From assembly GCF_033954455.1 (NCBI RefSeq), contig NZ_CP121473.1, forward strand, positions 5,380,501 through 5,444,500: DNA of 64,000 nucleotides, written 5' to 3'. A model generated the notes under the pieces. It searched no databases, had not been told where the DNA came from, and worked only from the letters and a program-made list of their open reading frames with translations. This stretch comes from Thiorhodovibrio litoralis (GTDB lineage Bacteria; Pseudomonadota; Gammaproteobacteria; Chromatiales; Chromatiaceae). Below, in pieces: positions 16,204 to 23,506 of the stretch (the stretch's first letter is position 1; the number at the start of each line of letters is the position of its first letter). Made by a program: the position numbers and the translations under genes.

Positions 16204-18266
16204 TGACATCTATCGGCAACAAGCCAGAAGCCCAGCACGAGCCAGAGCACCTGCCTGAACTCGACCCGTCAGAGAGCAAGCCGAAAAATGGCGCGCACCA
16301 TCCAATCGCCGCAGCGGCTTCCGGCGCCGATAGCCTGATCGACCTGGAGATAGCCACCGACCCGAAGGCGGAGCAGATCGCTGCAGACAGGCGGGCCATC
16401 CTTGAAGCCATAGAGCGGCTCGGCGACGACCCCGGAGCAGTGCTGGAGGAAGATGTGATACCCCCGTGGAACCGCCTGTACAGCGCCAACCAGGCTGAAT
16501 TCGAGCGACTCAGGCACGCGGCCAAAAAAGGCGGAGCGCGCGTTGTGGAGATCGACAAAATCGTCCAAGCCCGGAACAAGAGGGTTCTTTCTCGACAGAA
16601 AAAAGGTTCAGCAAAAAAGTCCCAAAGTCCATCCGGTTCATCCGCTACGCGGGTTCAAGCCATCCGCGAACCATCCGCGAGCCATCCGAAACCATCCGGG
16701 GATCATCCGGCAACTGGCTTAATCGAGCCTGGAGCTATGGTCGAGGATACAGAGCAAGGTCCGCGCAGGATCATCGAGTCGGAAGCCGCTGGCATCCTCG
16801 CGCATTACCTGCGGGACCGGCTAACGTGGGACGCGGAAGCTCAATCCTGGTGGCTATGGGACGAGACCCATTGGGCGCCGCAACCAACGCCAGCCAAGGC
16901 CGACAGACTCACGGCTGAGGCTATCCACATCGGGACAGACACAGTCGGCTATCGCCCGGCTTACCTCAATGGCGTGGTGCAGATAGCCCAACGTCGAGGG
17001 CTACTTGATCCTCGCCCGGTCCCTGCTGGACTCATCCCATTCAAGAATGGGTTACTAGACCCAGCGACCGGCGCCCTGACGCCACCGACACCAGACTGCG
17101 CGATGACATGGATCATCCCGCACGAGTACACCCTCAACGCGGACTGCCCAACAATCCGCGCCTGGCTGCTGCGCTCAGTCGAAGGTGACGCAGAAACCGT
17201 CGAGCTGCTGCGCGCATGGATGGCTGCTTTATTGCGCGGCATACCAATACAGAAATTCCTCCTACTGATCGGGCGCGGTGGATCGGGGAAAGGCACCTTC
17301 CAACGCTTGATTGCCGCACTTGTGGGGATAGCCAATGTCGCCATCAGCACCTTGCGCGACCTAGAGGAAAACCGCTTCGAGACAGCCAAGCTCTACGGCA
17401 AGCGCCTGTGCATGGTGAATGAAGCAGGCAAGCATGGTGGCGCACTGAACATGCTCAAGGCCATCACTGGCGGCGACCATATTCCGCTTGAGCGCAAGCA
17501 CCAGCAGCAAACCGGCTCATTCGTTTTTGACGGCCTTGTCCTCATGGCCACCAACGAAGACCTACGCTCCACCGACACCACAAGCGGACTGGAGCGCCGC
17601 CGGGTCACCGTTCGCTTTCCCGTCACCGCCACACCCGAGGAAAAAGCCGACTGGGACTCGCGTGGCGGCGAGTCGGCGGTTCTGCATCCTGAGATTCCGG
17701 GCTTGGTTAATTGGTTATTGGCGATGCCGGAAAGTGAGATTCGAGCGCGCTTTGAACGACCGCCTCAGCGCGTTATTGCGGACAACCTTCTCGGCCTGCA
17801 GGCCGGCAACAGCGTTGCGGACTGGCTATTGTCCGAAACCGTGCCGGACGCGTCCGCCATCGCCCAAACTGGAACCAAGCATGAGCGCCGCGACCCCAGC
17901 GACGGACGGGTTTACTACGAGCACGCGGATGAGTGGCTATTCGCATCGTATCTGTCTTGGTGCATCGAACAATCCCGACGTCCTGTGGCGCTACAAGGCT
18001 TCAAGTCGACCGTGGTCGATATCGGCGAAACATTGGGTCACAAGCTGAGTGCCATTCGCCACCCCCAAACGCGTGCGCAATCGATCAGAGGGCTGAGATT
18101 ACGGGAATCGCCCGCCGAAACCGGATGGATACCGGAAGAACCATCCGAAACCGGATGGTCATCGGATGGCCAAAGGACAGATAACCCTTTGTTTTGTATC
18201 AACCGGACGGACTTTTCCCAAAACTTAGCCATAGATTCCCAGGAAAAAAAGAAGGTGTCCGTATGA
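16200..18266 (+). CDS. D5/P4-type primase-helicase
   Basis: 688 residues. About 195-330 matches the D5_N region of phage/plasmid primases (WWLWDETHW; FKNGLLDPATG). About 345-520 is a superfamily 3 helicase ATPase with Walker A GRGGSGKGT at 358-366, and RLCMVNEAGK and VLMATNEDLRSTD as the Walker B and sensor regions. The C-terminus carries a winged-helix-like stretch. By family it unwinds DNA and starts replication of the element. Residues about 138-180 form a Ser/Pro-rich linker whose DNA contains seven phased CCATCCG motifs. It overlaps the next gene by ATGA. Confidence 0.88.
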   Translation: MMTSIGNKPEAQHEPEHLPELDPSESKPKNGAHHPIAAAASGADSLIDLEIATDPKAEQIAADRRAILEAIERLGDDPGAVLEEDVIPPWNRLYSANQAEFERLRHAAKKGGARVVEIDKIVQARNKRVLSRQKKGSAKKSQSPSGSSATRVQAIREPSASHPKPSGDHPATGLIEPGAMVEDTEQGPRRIIESEAAGILAHYLRDRLTWDAEAQSWWLWDETHWAPQPTPAKADRLTAEAIHIGTDTVGYRPAYLNGVVQIAQRRGLLDPRPVPAGLIPFKNGLLDPATGALTPPTPDCAMTWIIPHEYTLNADCPTIRAWLLRSVEGDAETVELLRAWMAALLRGIPIQKFLLLIGRGGSGKGTFQRLIAALVGIANVAISTLRDLEENRFETAKLYGKRLCMVNEAGKHGGALNMLKAITGGDHIPLERKHQQQTGSFVFDGLVLMATNEDLRSTDTTSGLERRRVTVRFPVTATPEEKADWDSRGGESAVLHPEIPGLVNWLLAMPESEIRARFERPPQRVIADNLLGLQAGNSVADWLLSETVPDASAIAQTGTKHERRDPSDGRVYYEHADEWLFASYLSWCIEQSRRPVALQGFKSTVVDIGETLGHKLSAIRHPQTRAQSIRGLRLRESPAETGWIPEEPSETGWSSDGQRTDNPLFCINRTDFSQNLAIDSQEKKKVSV
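16629..16709 (+). repeat. Iteron-like array of seven YCATCCG motifs inside the primase gene
   Basis: CCATCCG or TCATCCG starts at 16629, 16638, 16660, 16671, 16682, 16692 and 16703. The steps are 9, 22, 11, 11, 10 and 11 bp, so the motifs face one side of the helix. They lie in the interdomain linker where protein constraint is low. Such phasing is typical of iterons bound by a replication initiator; function is inferred. Confidence 0.5.
18122..18169. repeat. Second group of CCATCCG/CGGATGG motifs at the end of the primase gene
   Basis: CGGATGG at 18122, 18152 and 18163 and its complement CCATCCG at 18141. The last two are 11 bp apart. The heptamer is the same as in the array at 16629-16709, about 1.4 kb upstream. 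Two more single copies lie at 18381 and 18839. Confidence 0.4.
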
Positions 18267-18724
18267 GTGCCGCAGCCATCCTAGATCGAGCCCGTTCGGC
18301 CGGTGTGTTCTTGACCGCCGAACACGACGGGAGGCTGACCGCCGATGGTCCTGCCGCTGCGGTGGACTCCCTTCTGTCAGCCATCCGCGCCCACAAGGCC
18401 GAGCTGCTGACGCTGCTGGCCGCCAACGATCCCGCCCCCCCCTGGCAGCACGATGCTGACCTCACCGAAGCCGTCGAAGAGCGCGCAGGCATCGTTGAAT
18501 TCGACGGCGGTCTGAGCCCGGGGGATGCCGAGGCCATCGCCAAGGGCGCCGCCGCTGACTACTACAACCACTTGATGCGCCAGGATGAAAGCGTCTGCGG
18601 CTGCCGAACCAACTTGGGCGCCCTGGTCGCCCGGTTTTGCCCCGAAGGCCAGCGCCTGCGTGATGCCTATTCCAGCGCTGCCTCACAAGCCGAAGCCCAC
18701 CGGACAAGGAGGATGGCGCCATGA
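18263..18724 (+). CDS. Small protein with TubC-N-like docking segment
   Basis: 153 residues from ATG 18263, which overlaps the primase stop (ATGA). Residues 1-53 (ILDRARSAGVFLTAEHDGRL, then HKAELLTLLA) match the pattern of the TubC N-terminal docking domain, known from NRPS/PKS proteins and also seen in phage and plasmid proteins. The rest is acidic with two Cys in VCGCRTNLG; I recognise nothing there. It is probably a partner of the replication proteins. Confidence 0.6.
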   Translation: MSAAAILDRARSAGVFLTAEHDGRLTADGPAAAVDSLLSAIRAHKAELLTLLAANDPAPPWQHDADLTEAVEERAGIVEFDGGLSPGDAEAIAKGAAADYYNHLMRQDESVCGCRTNLGALVARFCPEGQRLRDAYSSAASQAEAHRTRRMAP

Positions 18725-18930
18725 CCCTCGCCGCCGCCTTCCGCGCCGCCAGCGCGCGGTCGGCGCCGCCTGTCGTCAGCGGCGGGGCTTGGACTCTCGA
18801 CGCAACCCTGAGAGCCACCAGCACCAGGAGGCAGCCGCCCATCCGTGACCTAAGCGATGAATCCTCTACTGCCCACGGAATTCGCTGGCCTACCTGGGCA
18901 TCCATCGACAGAACCCGCTCCGCCCGCTAG
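18721..18930 (+). CDS. Small hypothetical protein
   Basis: 69 residues, Arg/Ala/Ser-rich. The ATG overlaps the stop of the previous gene (ATGA at 18721). The position argues for a real gene, the low-complexity composition argues against it. No recognisable domain. Confidence 0.35.
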   Translation: MTLAAAFRAASARSAPPVVSGGAWTLDATLRATSTRRQPPIRDLSDESSTAHGIRWPTWASIDRTRSAR

Positions 18931-18964
18931 TTCTTGAAACCACCAGGCGCGCCCTGGCAAGAAC
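18930..18964. repeat. Nested palindrome after the replication operon
   Basis: Outer arms GTTCTTG (18930-18936) and CAAGAAC (18958-18964) enclose inner arms CCAGG (18943-18947) and CCTGG (18953-18957), separated by a 6-base bulge on the left and a CGCGC loop. It starts at the last base of the preceding stop codon. No T-run follows, so it is not a simple terminator; a folded RNA end or a recombination or replication site is possible. Confidence 0.45.
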
Positions 18965-19425
18965 CGCTCGGATGCCGGCGGGCGGCTATAATGGCCGCGG
19001 CAATCAGTGCTAAGGTGCCGGCGAAGCCCGCGATCCAGGCGCCTTGCCAGCGCTCAACACCCACGGGATGGCTGGCACCGCCGCCAGCCGATTTTTTGGA
19101 CAACCTCCAATGTCACCAAGGCGCAGTTCTACGCCGCTCTGAAGCCTTAGCCCGCGCGTCACCATAACGTCTGCGTCAATGCAGCCTGCTCGACCCTGCA
19201 GTCAACCGCGCCGGCGTCAATGTTCCCCCTTGCCCGCCGCGCCAAGATGCCAAACCGGCCTGCAACCCGCTGTTAGCCGCCAACTTCTCCCGCTGGAGCC
19301 GAAAAAAGGCGTTCATTTTGTCAATAACGTGCTTTTCTCGGCCGTCAACCCGGCAAAAGTCCGCTGTCGTGACAACAAACTGCCGCGTTATCCCTTCACA
19401 ACCACGGATAACCGGAAATATCACG
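18965..19425 (+). other. Intergenic stretch of the element
   Basis: About 460 bp without a convincing gene. A TATAAT stands at 18987-18992 without a good -35 box. A TGTCGTGACA element at 19365-19374, 52 bases before the next ATG, also occurs 35 bases before the AlpA-like gene (14505-14514). Nothing else stands out. Confidence 0.3.
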
Positions 19426-20160
19426 ATGCCTCACCCTCACCCCCCCCTCAGCAGTGCCGAAAGGCAGTGCGCCGCCGCCCAAGCCCAGCTCGACACCACC
19501 CTGCGCGATGGTCAGGACACCACCGCCGCCCGAGCGGCCTTGGCTGCCGCCGAGGCGCATCTGGCGCGCGTGCGGGGCGATACCCGCTCCCCGGCGGCAC
19601 CCTCCGCCCACGGCCCTGCGGTTGCCGAACGGCTTCACCAGCTGCAGGCGGAGCTGACAAGCCGGTTGGCCGATCTGGCAGTGCCCGCCCCCGCGGTCCC
19701 CACACTGCCCGTCGCGTTGTCCGAGATGCTCCTGCATGCCGAGCACAACCACCAGCGCCAGCAGGCCGCGCGCGCCGACTGGCAGCGCGAGCAGGATCAA
19801 CTGCTGGCGCGCCAGGCACACTTGGCCGAGCAAGAGCAGGTACTGGCCGGCAGCACCGACAGCGATGCCGTTCGCGCGACACTCGCACTGGATCGCGGGG
19901 ATCTGCAGCGGCTGCTGGCGGCCCATACCAGCGCCCGACCGGCTGACCCGGAGCGCCCGCTGGCGGAGGCCGAGCGCGCCTGGACGGCGGCTGTCTGCGC
20001 CCTGGAGGTCGACATCCTCCAGGCCCAGGGCGAGCGCCTGCAGGCCGCCCTGCTCGCCGTTGGTCAGCGCCTGCGCGCCTTGGCGGGCCTGTGCATGGAT
20101 CGCCGCTTGAAGCTCGATCCCAAGCTCTGCGCCGCCGCCCGGCTCGGCGGGAGGCTGTGA
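19426..20160 (+). CDS. Coiled-coil protein of unknown function
   Basis: 244 residues from ATG 19426. The in-frame ATG at 19318 is less likely, since its extra 36 residues look non-coding. The protein is almost entirely Ala/Leu/Gln/Glu/Arg-rich helix with coiled-coil character (ERLHQLQAELTSRLADL; QREQDQLLARQAHLAEQEQ). No enzyme motif. It overlaps the next gene (TGATG at 20158-20162). Possibly a scaffold or partner protein of the element. Confidence 0.55.
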   Translation: MPHPHPPLSSAERQCAAAQAQLDTTLRDGQDTTAARAALAAAEAHLARVRGDTRSPAAPSAHGPAVAERLHQLQAELTSRLADLAVPAPAVPTLPVALSEMLLHAEHNHQRQQAARADWQREQDQLLARQAHLAEQEQVLAGSTDSDAVRATLALDRGDLQRLLAAHTSARPADPERPLAEAERAWTAAVCALEVDILQAQGERLQAALLAVGQRLRALAGLCMDRRLKLDPKLCAAARLGGRL

Positions 20161-20354
20161 TGCGCGACCAGCCTGATCGCGGCGGACGCTCGGTGAATCT
20201 GGCCAAGCGCGCCCAACGGCTGTGGCGCCGTCACGGGGAGGCGTGGCTTGCCGAGCTGGAACGCCAGGCCCATCTGGGCGATGTGGCGGCGTTGCAGACG
20301 TTGCTGGCCCTGGCGCAGCTCCCCGTCCACGGGAACTCCCGGCCGTCCGATTGA
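20160..20354 (+). CDS. Small basic hypothetical protein
   Basis: 64 residues, coupled to the preceding gene by a TGATG overlap. A basic N-terminus (RGGRSVNLAKRAQRLWRRHGEAW) is followed by an amphipathic helix. No recognised family. Confidence 0.45.
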   Translation: MRDQPDRGGRSVNLAKRAQRLWRRHGEAWLAELERQAHLGDVAALQTLLALAQLPVHGNSRPSD

Positions 20355-20834
20355 CAGGAGCAAAAAATTTCTCGCGACCCTGCCCTTGGGGACCTAAAAA
20401 ACCAAAAGAACCGGGCCAAGGCAGTTCATTTTGTTTTTTTGGTTCGCCACGGACTGGTTTCTCCAAAACCATCCTCGGCAGCCGGGCGCCGCCCCCCTGC
20501 CTGGCACCTCCGCAGCCGTCTTTTTCAGCCGCACACTGGCGCAAAACGCGGGCATGGCTAAACCCCGAGCACATAGCGGCAACACAGGGCATTGATAGAA
20601 CGAACGTAACACATGGATTTGCACCAACGGCCAATTGATTGGACATCCATTGGCTCTTCGCTAACCCCGCTAGCCGCCCTGACACCAAATTTGCAAGCGC
20701 TTGTTTCAAAAGCGTTCACTGAGAAAAAAAGCCAAAAATACCACTCGCTGACCGCCCCAAACCATCCTATGCTGTGCGTGGCGCTGGAGCATGCCTTCGG
20801 TGCCACAGTTACCATTGCATTAGGAGGCGGCGCA
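20355..20834 (+). other. Intergenic region before integrase 2
   Basis: 480 bp. The frame of integrase 2 is open from 20613 but the added sequence does not look protein-like. A perfect 10-bp palindrome CAAGCGCTTG lies at 20694-20703. AT-rich A/T tracts near 20395-20445 may fold with each other. No gene call is justified. Confidence 0.3.
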
Positions 20835-22100
20835 ATGCCGAGCACATTAACGGACCGTCGTATTCGCGAGATGCGACCACCCGCGAGCGGCAAGCAACTT
20901 TATTGGGACGCGCACAAGGATGCGCCGCGCGGGTTTGGCGTGCGCGTCACCGCTGCTGGCACCAAGAGCTTTGTGCTTCGCTATCGCACCAAGGCCGGGC
21001 AGGAGCGCATTCAGACCATCGGCGAGTTCAGGGCGACCTGGTCGCTGGCCGCCGCGCGCCAGGAGGCCAGTCGCCTGCGCGCGCTGGTCGACCAAGGGCA
21101 AGACCCCATGGCCGAGCGCCAACACAACCGCGCCGAGATCACCCTCACCGACTTAGTCGAGCGATTTTGCAAGTGCCGCGATGGCCGACTGCAAAGCGCG
21201 CCAGAGGTGCGCCGCTGTCTGGCGCGCGACCTGCTGCCGGCGCTTGGCAAGCGCCGCATCGGCGCCATTACCCGCGCCGATCTCATTGCGTTGGTCGAGG
21301 CCCGCGCGCGCGAGGCGCCGGCGGCGGCTGGTCATCTGCTTGGCTATATCAAGCAGGTGTTCGCCTTCGCTGAGGATCGCGAGCTGCTCGCGCTCTCCCC
21401 GGCGGCGAGCCTTAAACCCAGCCGCATCGACAAGGCGCTCAAGACCCGCCAGCGCGGGCGGGTGCTCGATGACGCGGAAATCCGGGGAGTCTGCCACACC
21501 CAGTCGGGGATGCGCCCGCTCAGTCGGGTTGCACTGAAGCTAATTTTGCTCACCGGCCAGCGACCAGGGGAGGTATTGGGCCTGCGCTGGTCGGAGATTG
21601 ACGGCACAACATGGACCATCCCTGCCAGCCGGCGGCGCAAGACCGAGACCGCGCATTCGGTCCATCTGACTGACACGGCCCTGGCGCTGCTCGCCCTGGC
21701 GCGCGCGCAGGCCGAGCGGCTACAAGCGCGCCGCCAGTGGGCGGCCGATGATCGGGTGTTCGCGCAGCGCGCGGGGGGCGAGCCGGCGACGGTTGCCGGG
21801 CTCGATAAGGCGGTCACCCGCGCCGCCCTGGCCATGGGCAACAAGCCCAACGCCGATTGGGGGCACTGGACGCCGCACGATCTGCGCCGGACCTGCCGCA
21901 CCCGTCTGGCGGCCTTGGGCATCCCTGAGGAAATCGCCGAGCGCGTCATTGGCCATGGCAAGACGGGGATCGTGGGGGTTTACAACCAATACCATTACCG
22001 CGCTGAGACGCGTGCGGCCTTGGAACGCTGGGAGCAGGCTTTGCTGGCTCTGGTTGGGGAGCCTGCATGCTCCGCACAGCCTGCTGCCGAGGCCGCCTAG
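20835..22100 (+). CDS. P4-type tyrosine integrase (integrase 2)
   Basis: 421 residues from ATG 20835, fixed by AGGAGG at 20822-20827 and by the family N-terminus (LTDRRIREMRP). Residues 1-90 are the DUF4102 arm-binding domain (YWDAHKDAPRGFGVRV, TIGEF). The catalytic residues are R243 (TGQRPGEVLGLRW), H348-xx-R351 (HDLRR), H374 (GHGKTG) and Tyr 383. This family usually inserts at tRNA or ssrA genes. None is seen here. It is clearly different from integrase 1, so the element is composite or carries two integration modules. Confidence 0.92.
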   Translation: MPSTLTDRRIREMRPPASGKQLYWDAHKDAPRGFGVRVTAAGTKSFVLRYRTKAGQERIQTIGEFRATWSLAAARQEASRLRALVDQGQDPMAERQHNRAEITLTDLVERFCKCRDGRLQSAPEVRRCLARDLLPALGKRRIGAITRADLIALVEARAREAPAAAGHLLGYIKQVFAFAEDRELLALSPAASLKPSRIDKALKTRQRGRVLDDAEIRGVCHTQSGMRPLSRVALKLILLTGQRPGEVLGLRWSEIDGTTWTIPASRRRKTETAHSVHLTDTALALLALARAQAERLQARRQWAADDRVFAQRAGGEPATVAGLDKAVTRAALAMGNKPNADWGHWTPHDLRRTCRTRLAALGIPEEIAERVIGHGKTGIVGVYNQYHYRAETRAALERWEQALLALVGEPACSAQPAAEAA

Positions 22101-22120
22101 CGTCGATGCGACAGCAGTTG

Positions 22121-22193
22121 TCTAACGGCTGTTTTACGCTGTGTTTAACTGCGGTTCTACGGCTGTTTTACCGGCATTTAACAGAGGTCTAAC
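22121..22193 (+). repeat. Seven-copy 11-bp direct repeat array ending at a start codon
   Basis: Hexamers TCTAAC, TTTTAC, TTTAAC, TTCTAC, TTTTAC, TTTAAC and TCTAAC start at 22121, 22132, 22144, 22155, 22166, 22177 and 22188. The steps are 11, 12, 11, 11, 11 and 11 bp, and GGCTG-like spacers follow several copies. The last copy touches the ATG at 22194. Such phased arrays are the binding sites of ribbon-helix-helix partition or repressor proteins (ParR, StbA). The reading of function is inference. Confidence 0.7.
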
Positions 22194-22517
22194 ATGGGCC
22201 AGACCATGTATTGCGTGCGCGCCACGGCGGGCTTCAAGGATCGGGTGGCGGCCTTGTGCCAGCCCGGGGAGACCCAGGCGCAGCTGTTGGAGCGGCTGAT
22301 CAGCGCGGCCGAGGCGCCGTCGCCGGTGGTGCCCCTGCCCGGCTGGGGTTGGCCTGGCTCGGGCGGAAGCCGCGTCAGCCATGGGCTGGTGCCGCCGGCG
22401 GTGTGCCTGCGCGTGCGCTTCCTCGCCCGCGCGAATCCGCCGCCGTCGTGCGCGGCGCTGGCTGCTGCGGTGGGGCTGCCGGAGCGGACGGTGCGGGAGA
22501 TTCTCGGGGCCGATTGA
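22194..22517 (+). CDS. Ribbon-helix-helix-like small DNA-binding protein
   Basis: 107 residues. The N-terminus reads as strand-helix-turn-helix: YCVRAT, then AGFKDRVAALC, QPGE and TQAQLLERLISAAE, the layout of ribbon-helix-helix proteins. A Pro/Gly-rich linker leads to a second helical segment (CAALAAAVGLPERTVREIL) that looks like a helix-turn-helix. The gene starts immediately after the phased 11-bp repeat array, which suggests autoregulation or a partition/copy-control role. It ends 1 base before the convergent Rpn-like gene. The family is inferred from pattern only. Confidence 0.55.
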   Translation: MGQTMYCVRATAGFKDRVAALCQPGETQAQLLERLISAAEAPSPVVPLPGWGWPGSGGSRVSHGLVPPAVCLRVRFLARANPPPSCAALAAAVGLPERTVREILGAD

Positions 22518-22518
22518 G

Positions 22519-23412
22519 TCAGTGAAAAATCGTCTCGGGGGTCTCGGCGGTGAGGATGCGATCGAGCCAGGTTTCCAGTTGCTCAAGCTCAGCCGCTTCT
22601 ATGCGTGCGCGGTGCGCCTGCGCGGCTTGTGAACCGAATTTCCGATCAAGCTGGCGCAGCAGCGTCCGGGCCTCGCCCTGCTGCAAACCCTGCTGCACTC
22701 CCTGCTGCACTCCCTGTTCAATAAAACGATCGGCAAACGCGGTCATGGTCTCGATCTCCTCGGCATACTGTTGCTGGTAGCGCTGGCGTTCATTCTCATC
22801 AAGAGCGGCATAGATGTCGACGAAGTCGAGGTATTTGATCTGCCGCTCGCGGTCGGGTTCCAGCGTGCGCAGGCCGCGCACGGCTTGGGCGTAGACTTCA
22901 ACCTTCTCCTCGGGCGCATACTGCATGTTGGGCAAGTTCAAGCGCGCGACCAGGTTGGGGCTGTCGAAGTAATCGCGCGCCTTGAGCCCGAACAGCGCAC
23001 AGGCCAGATAGCTGAACTGTAAATAGGCGCGCGTGTCGCTGCCTAGGCTGAGCGTTTCGCGGAAGCCACCGGGGTGCAGGAAGATGACCACCGGCACTAC
23101 CCGCTCGGTCTGGTAGAGCTCGGACAGGTCCAGGCAGTAATGGGCCAGGCGATGGATGGAGAAGCGCCCAGGCTCGGTTTCCTCCTCGAAGACAAACAGC
23201 AGCGCCTGGCGGCGGCCATCGGGCCATTCGAGCAACAGCGGCACGTCCAACTCCCGAAAGCGCTCGCCGAGGCGCTCTTTGAGCTGCTCCTCGCGCAGCG
23301 GCAGGATGCGCACCTGATCATCAAGCCGTGCCGCTTCGCTGGCGGCGGCAAACTCGATGGCCTGGCGTGGATAGTCGAGGATGAGGTTTTTGAAGTTCTG
23401 GTCGTGGCTCAT
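22519..23412 (-). CDS. Rpn/PD-(D/E)XK nuclease-like protein (putative transposase family)
   Basis: 297 residues from ATG 23412, with GGGAG upstream; an upstream in-frame extension to 23679 would run into the neighbouring gene's 3' end and is rejected. The N-terminal half fits the Rpn family of recombination-promoting nucleases (LLLEWPDGRRQALLFVFEEETEPGRFS with an acidic nuclease-like core). The C-terminus has the typical GVQQGVQQGLQQGEARTLL repeat and a helical tail. Family members cut DNA and occur in many copies near mobile DNA. It is convergent with the last element gene. Confidence 0.75.
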   Translation of the reverse strand: MSHDQNFKNLILDYPRQAIEFAAASEAARLDDQVRILPLREEQLKERLGERFRELDVPLLLEWPDGRRQALLFVFEEETEPGRFSIHRLAHYCLDLSELYQTERVVPVVIFLHPGGFRETLSLGSDTRAYLQFSYLACALFGLKARDYFDSPNLVARLNLPNMQYAPEEKVEVYAQAVRGLRTLEPDRERQIKYLDFVDIYAALDENERQRYQQQYAEEIETMTAFADRFIEQGVQQGVQQGLQQGEARTLLRQLDRKFGSQAAQAHRARIEAAELEQLETWLDRILTAETPETIFH

Positions 23413-23506
23413 CAGGGGCTCCCTGACTGCGCGCCGGTGTCGGGTGTTTGGGTGTCGGCGCTCATCGGGCGAGTGTAGCCGATTCCCTCGATAAGATGGG
23501 AGCGCC

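Larger units (their letters stand above)
11505..22518. mobile_element. P4/satellite-like integrated element (approximate limits)
   Basis: This block interrupts two copies of a surface-protein cluster. It carries a repressor (minus), two tyrosine integrases (plus), an AlpA-like regulator, a TOPRIM protein, a D5-type primase/helicase and several small overlapping genes, all plus strand except the repressor. The left limit is set by the abrupt end of homology in the truncated surface gene. The right limit is set by the convergent Rpn-like gene at 22519. I found no tRNA gene and no clear direct repeat at the two ends, so the exact att sites remain unknown. No capsid, tail or relaxase genes are visible, which fits a satellite or a cryptic island. 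Confidence 0.7.

Noticed and set aside
16629-16709. CRISPR array
   Set aside because: Units are only 7 bp with 2-15 bp spacers and lie inside a coding frame. The 11-bp array at 22121-22193 was rejected as CRISPR for the same size reason.
20613-20834. N-terminal extension of integrase 2
   Set aside because: A strong AGGAGG precedes ATG 20835 and the family N-terminus begins there; the upstream frame has no integrase character.
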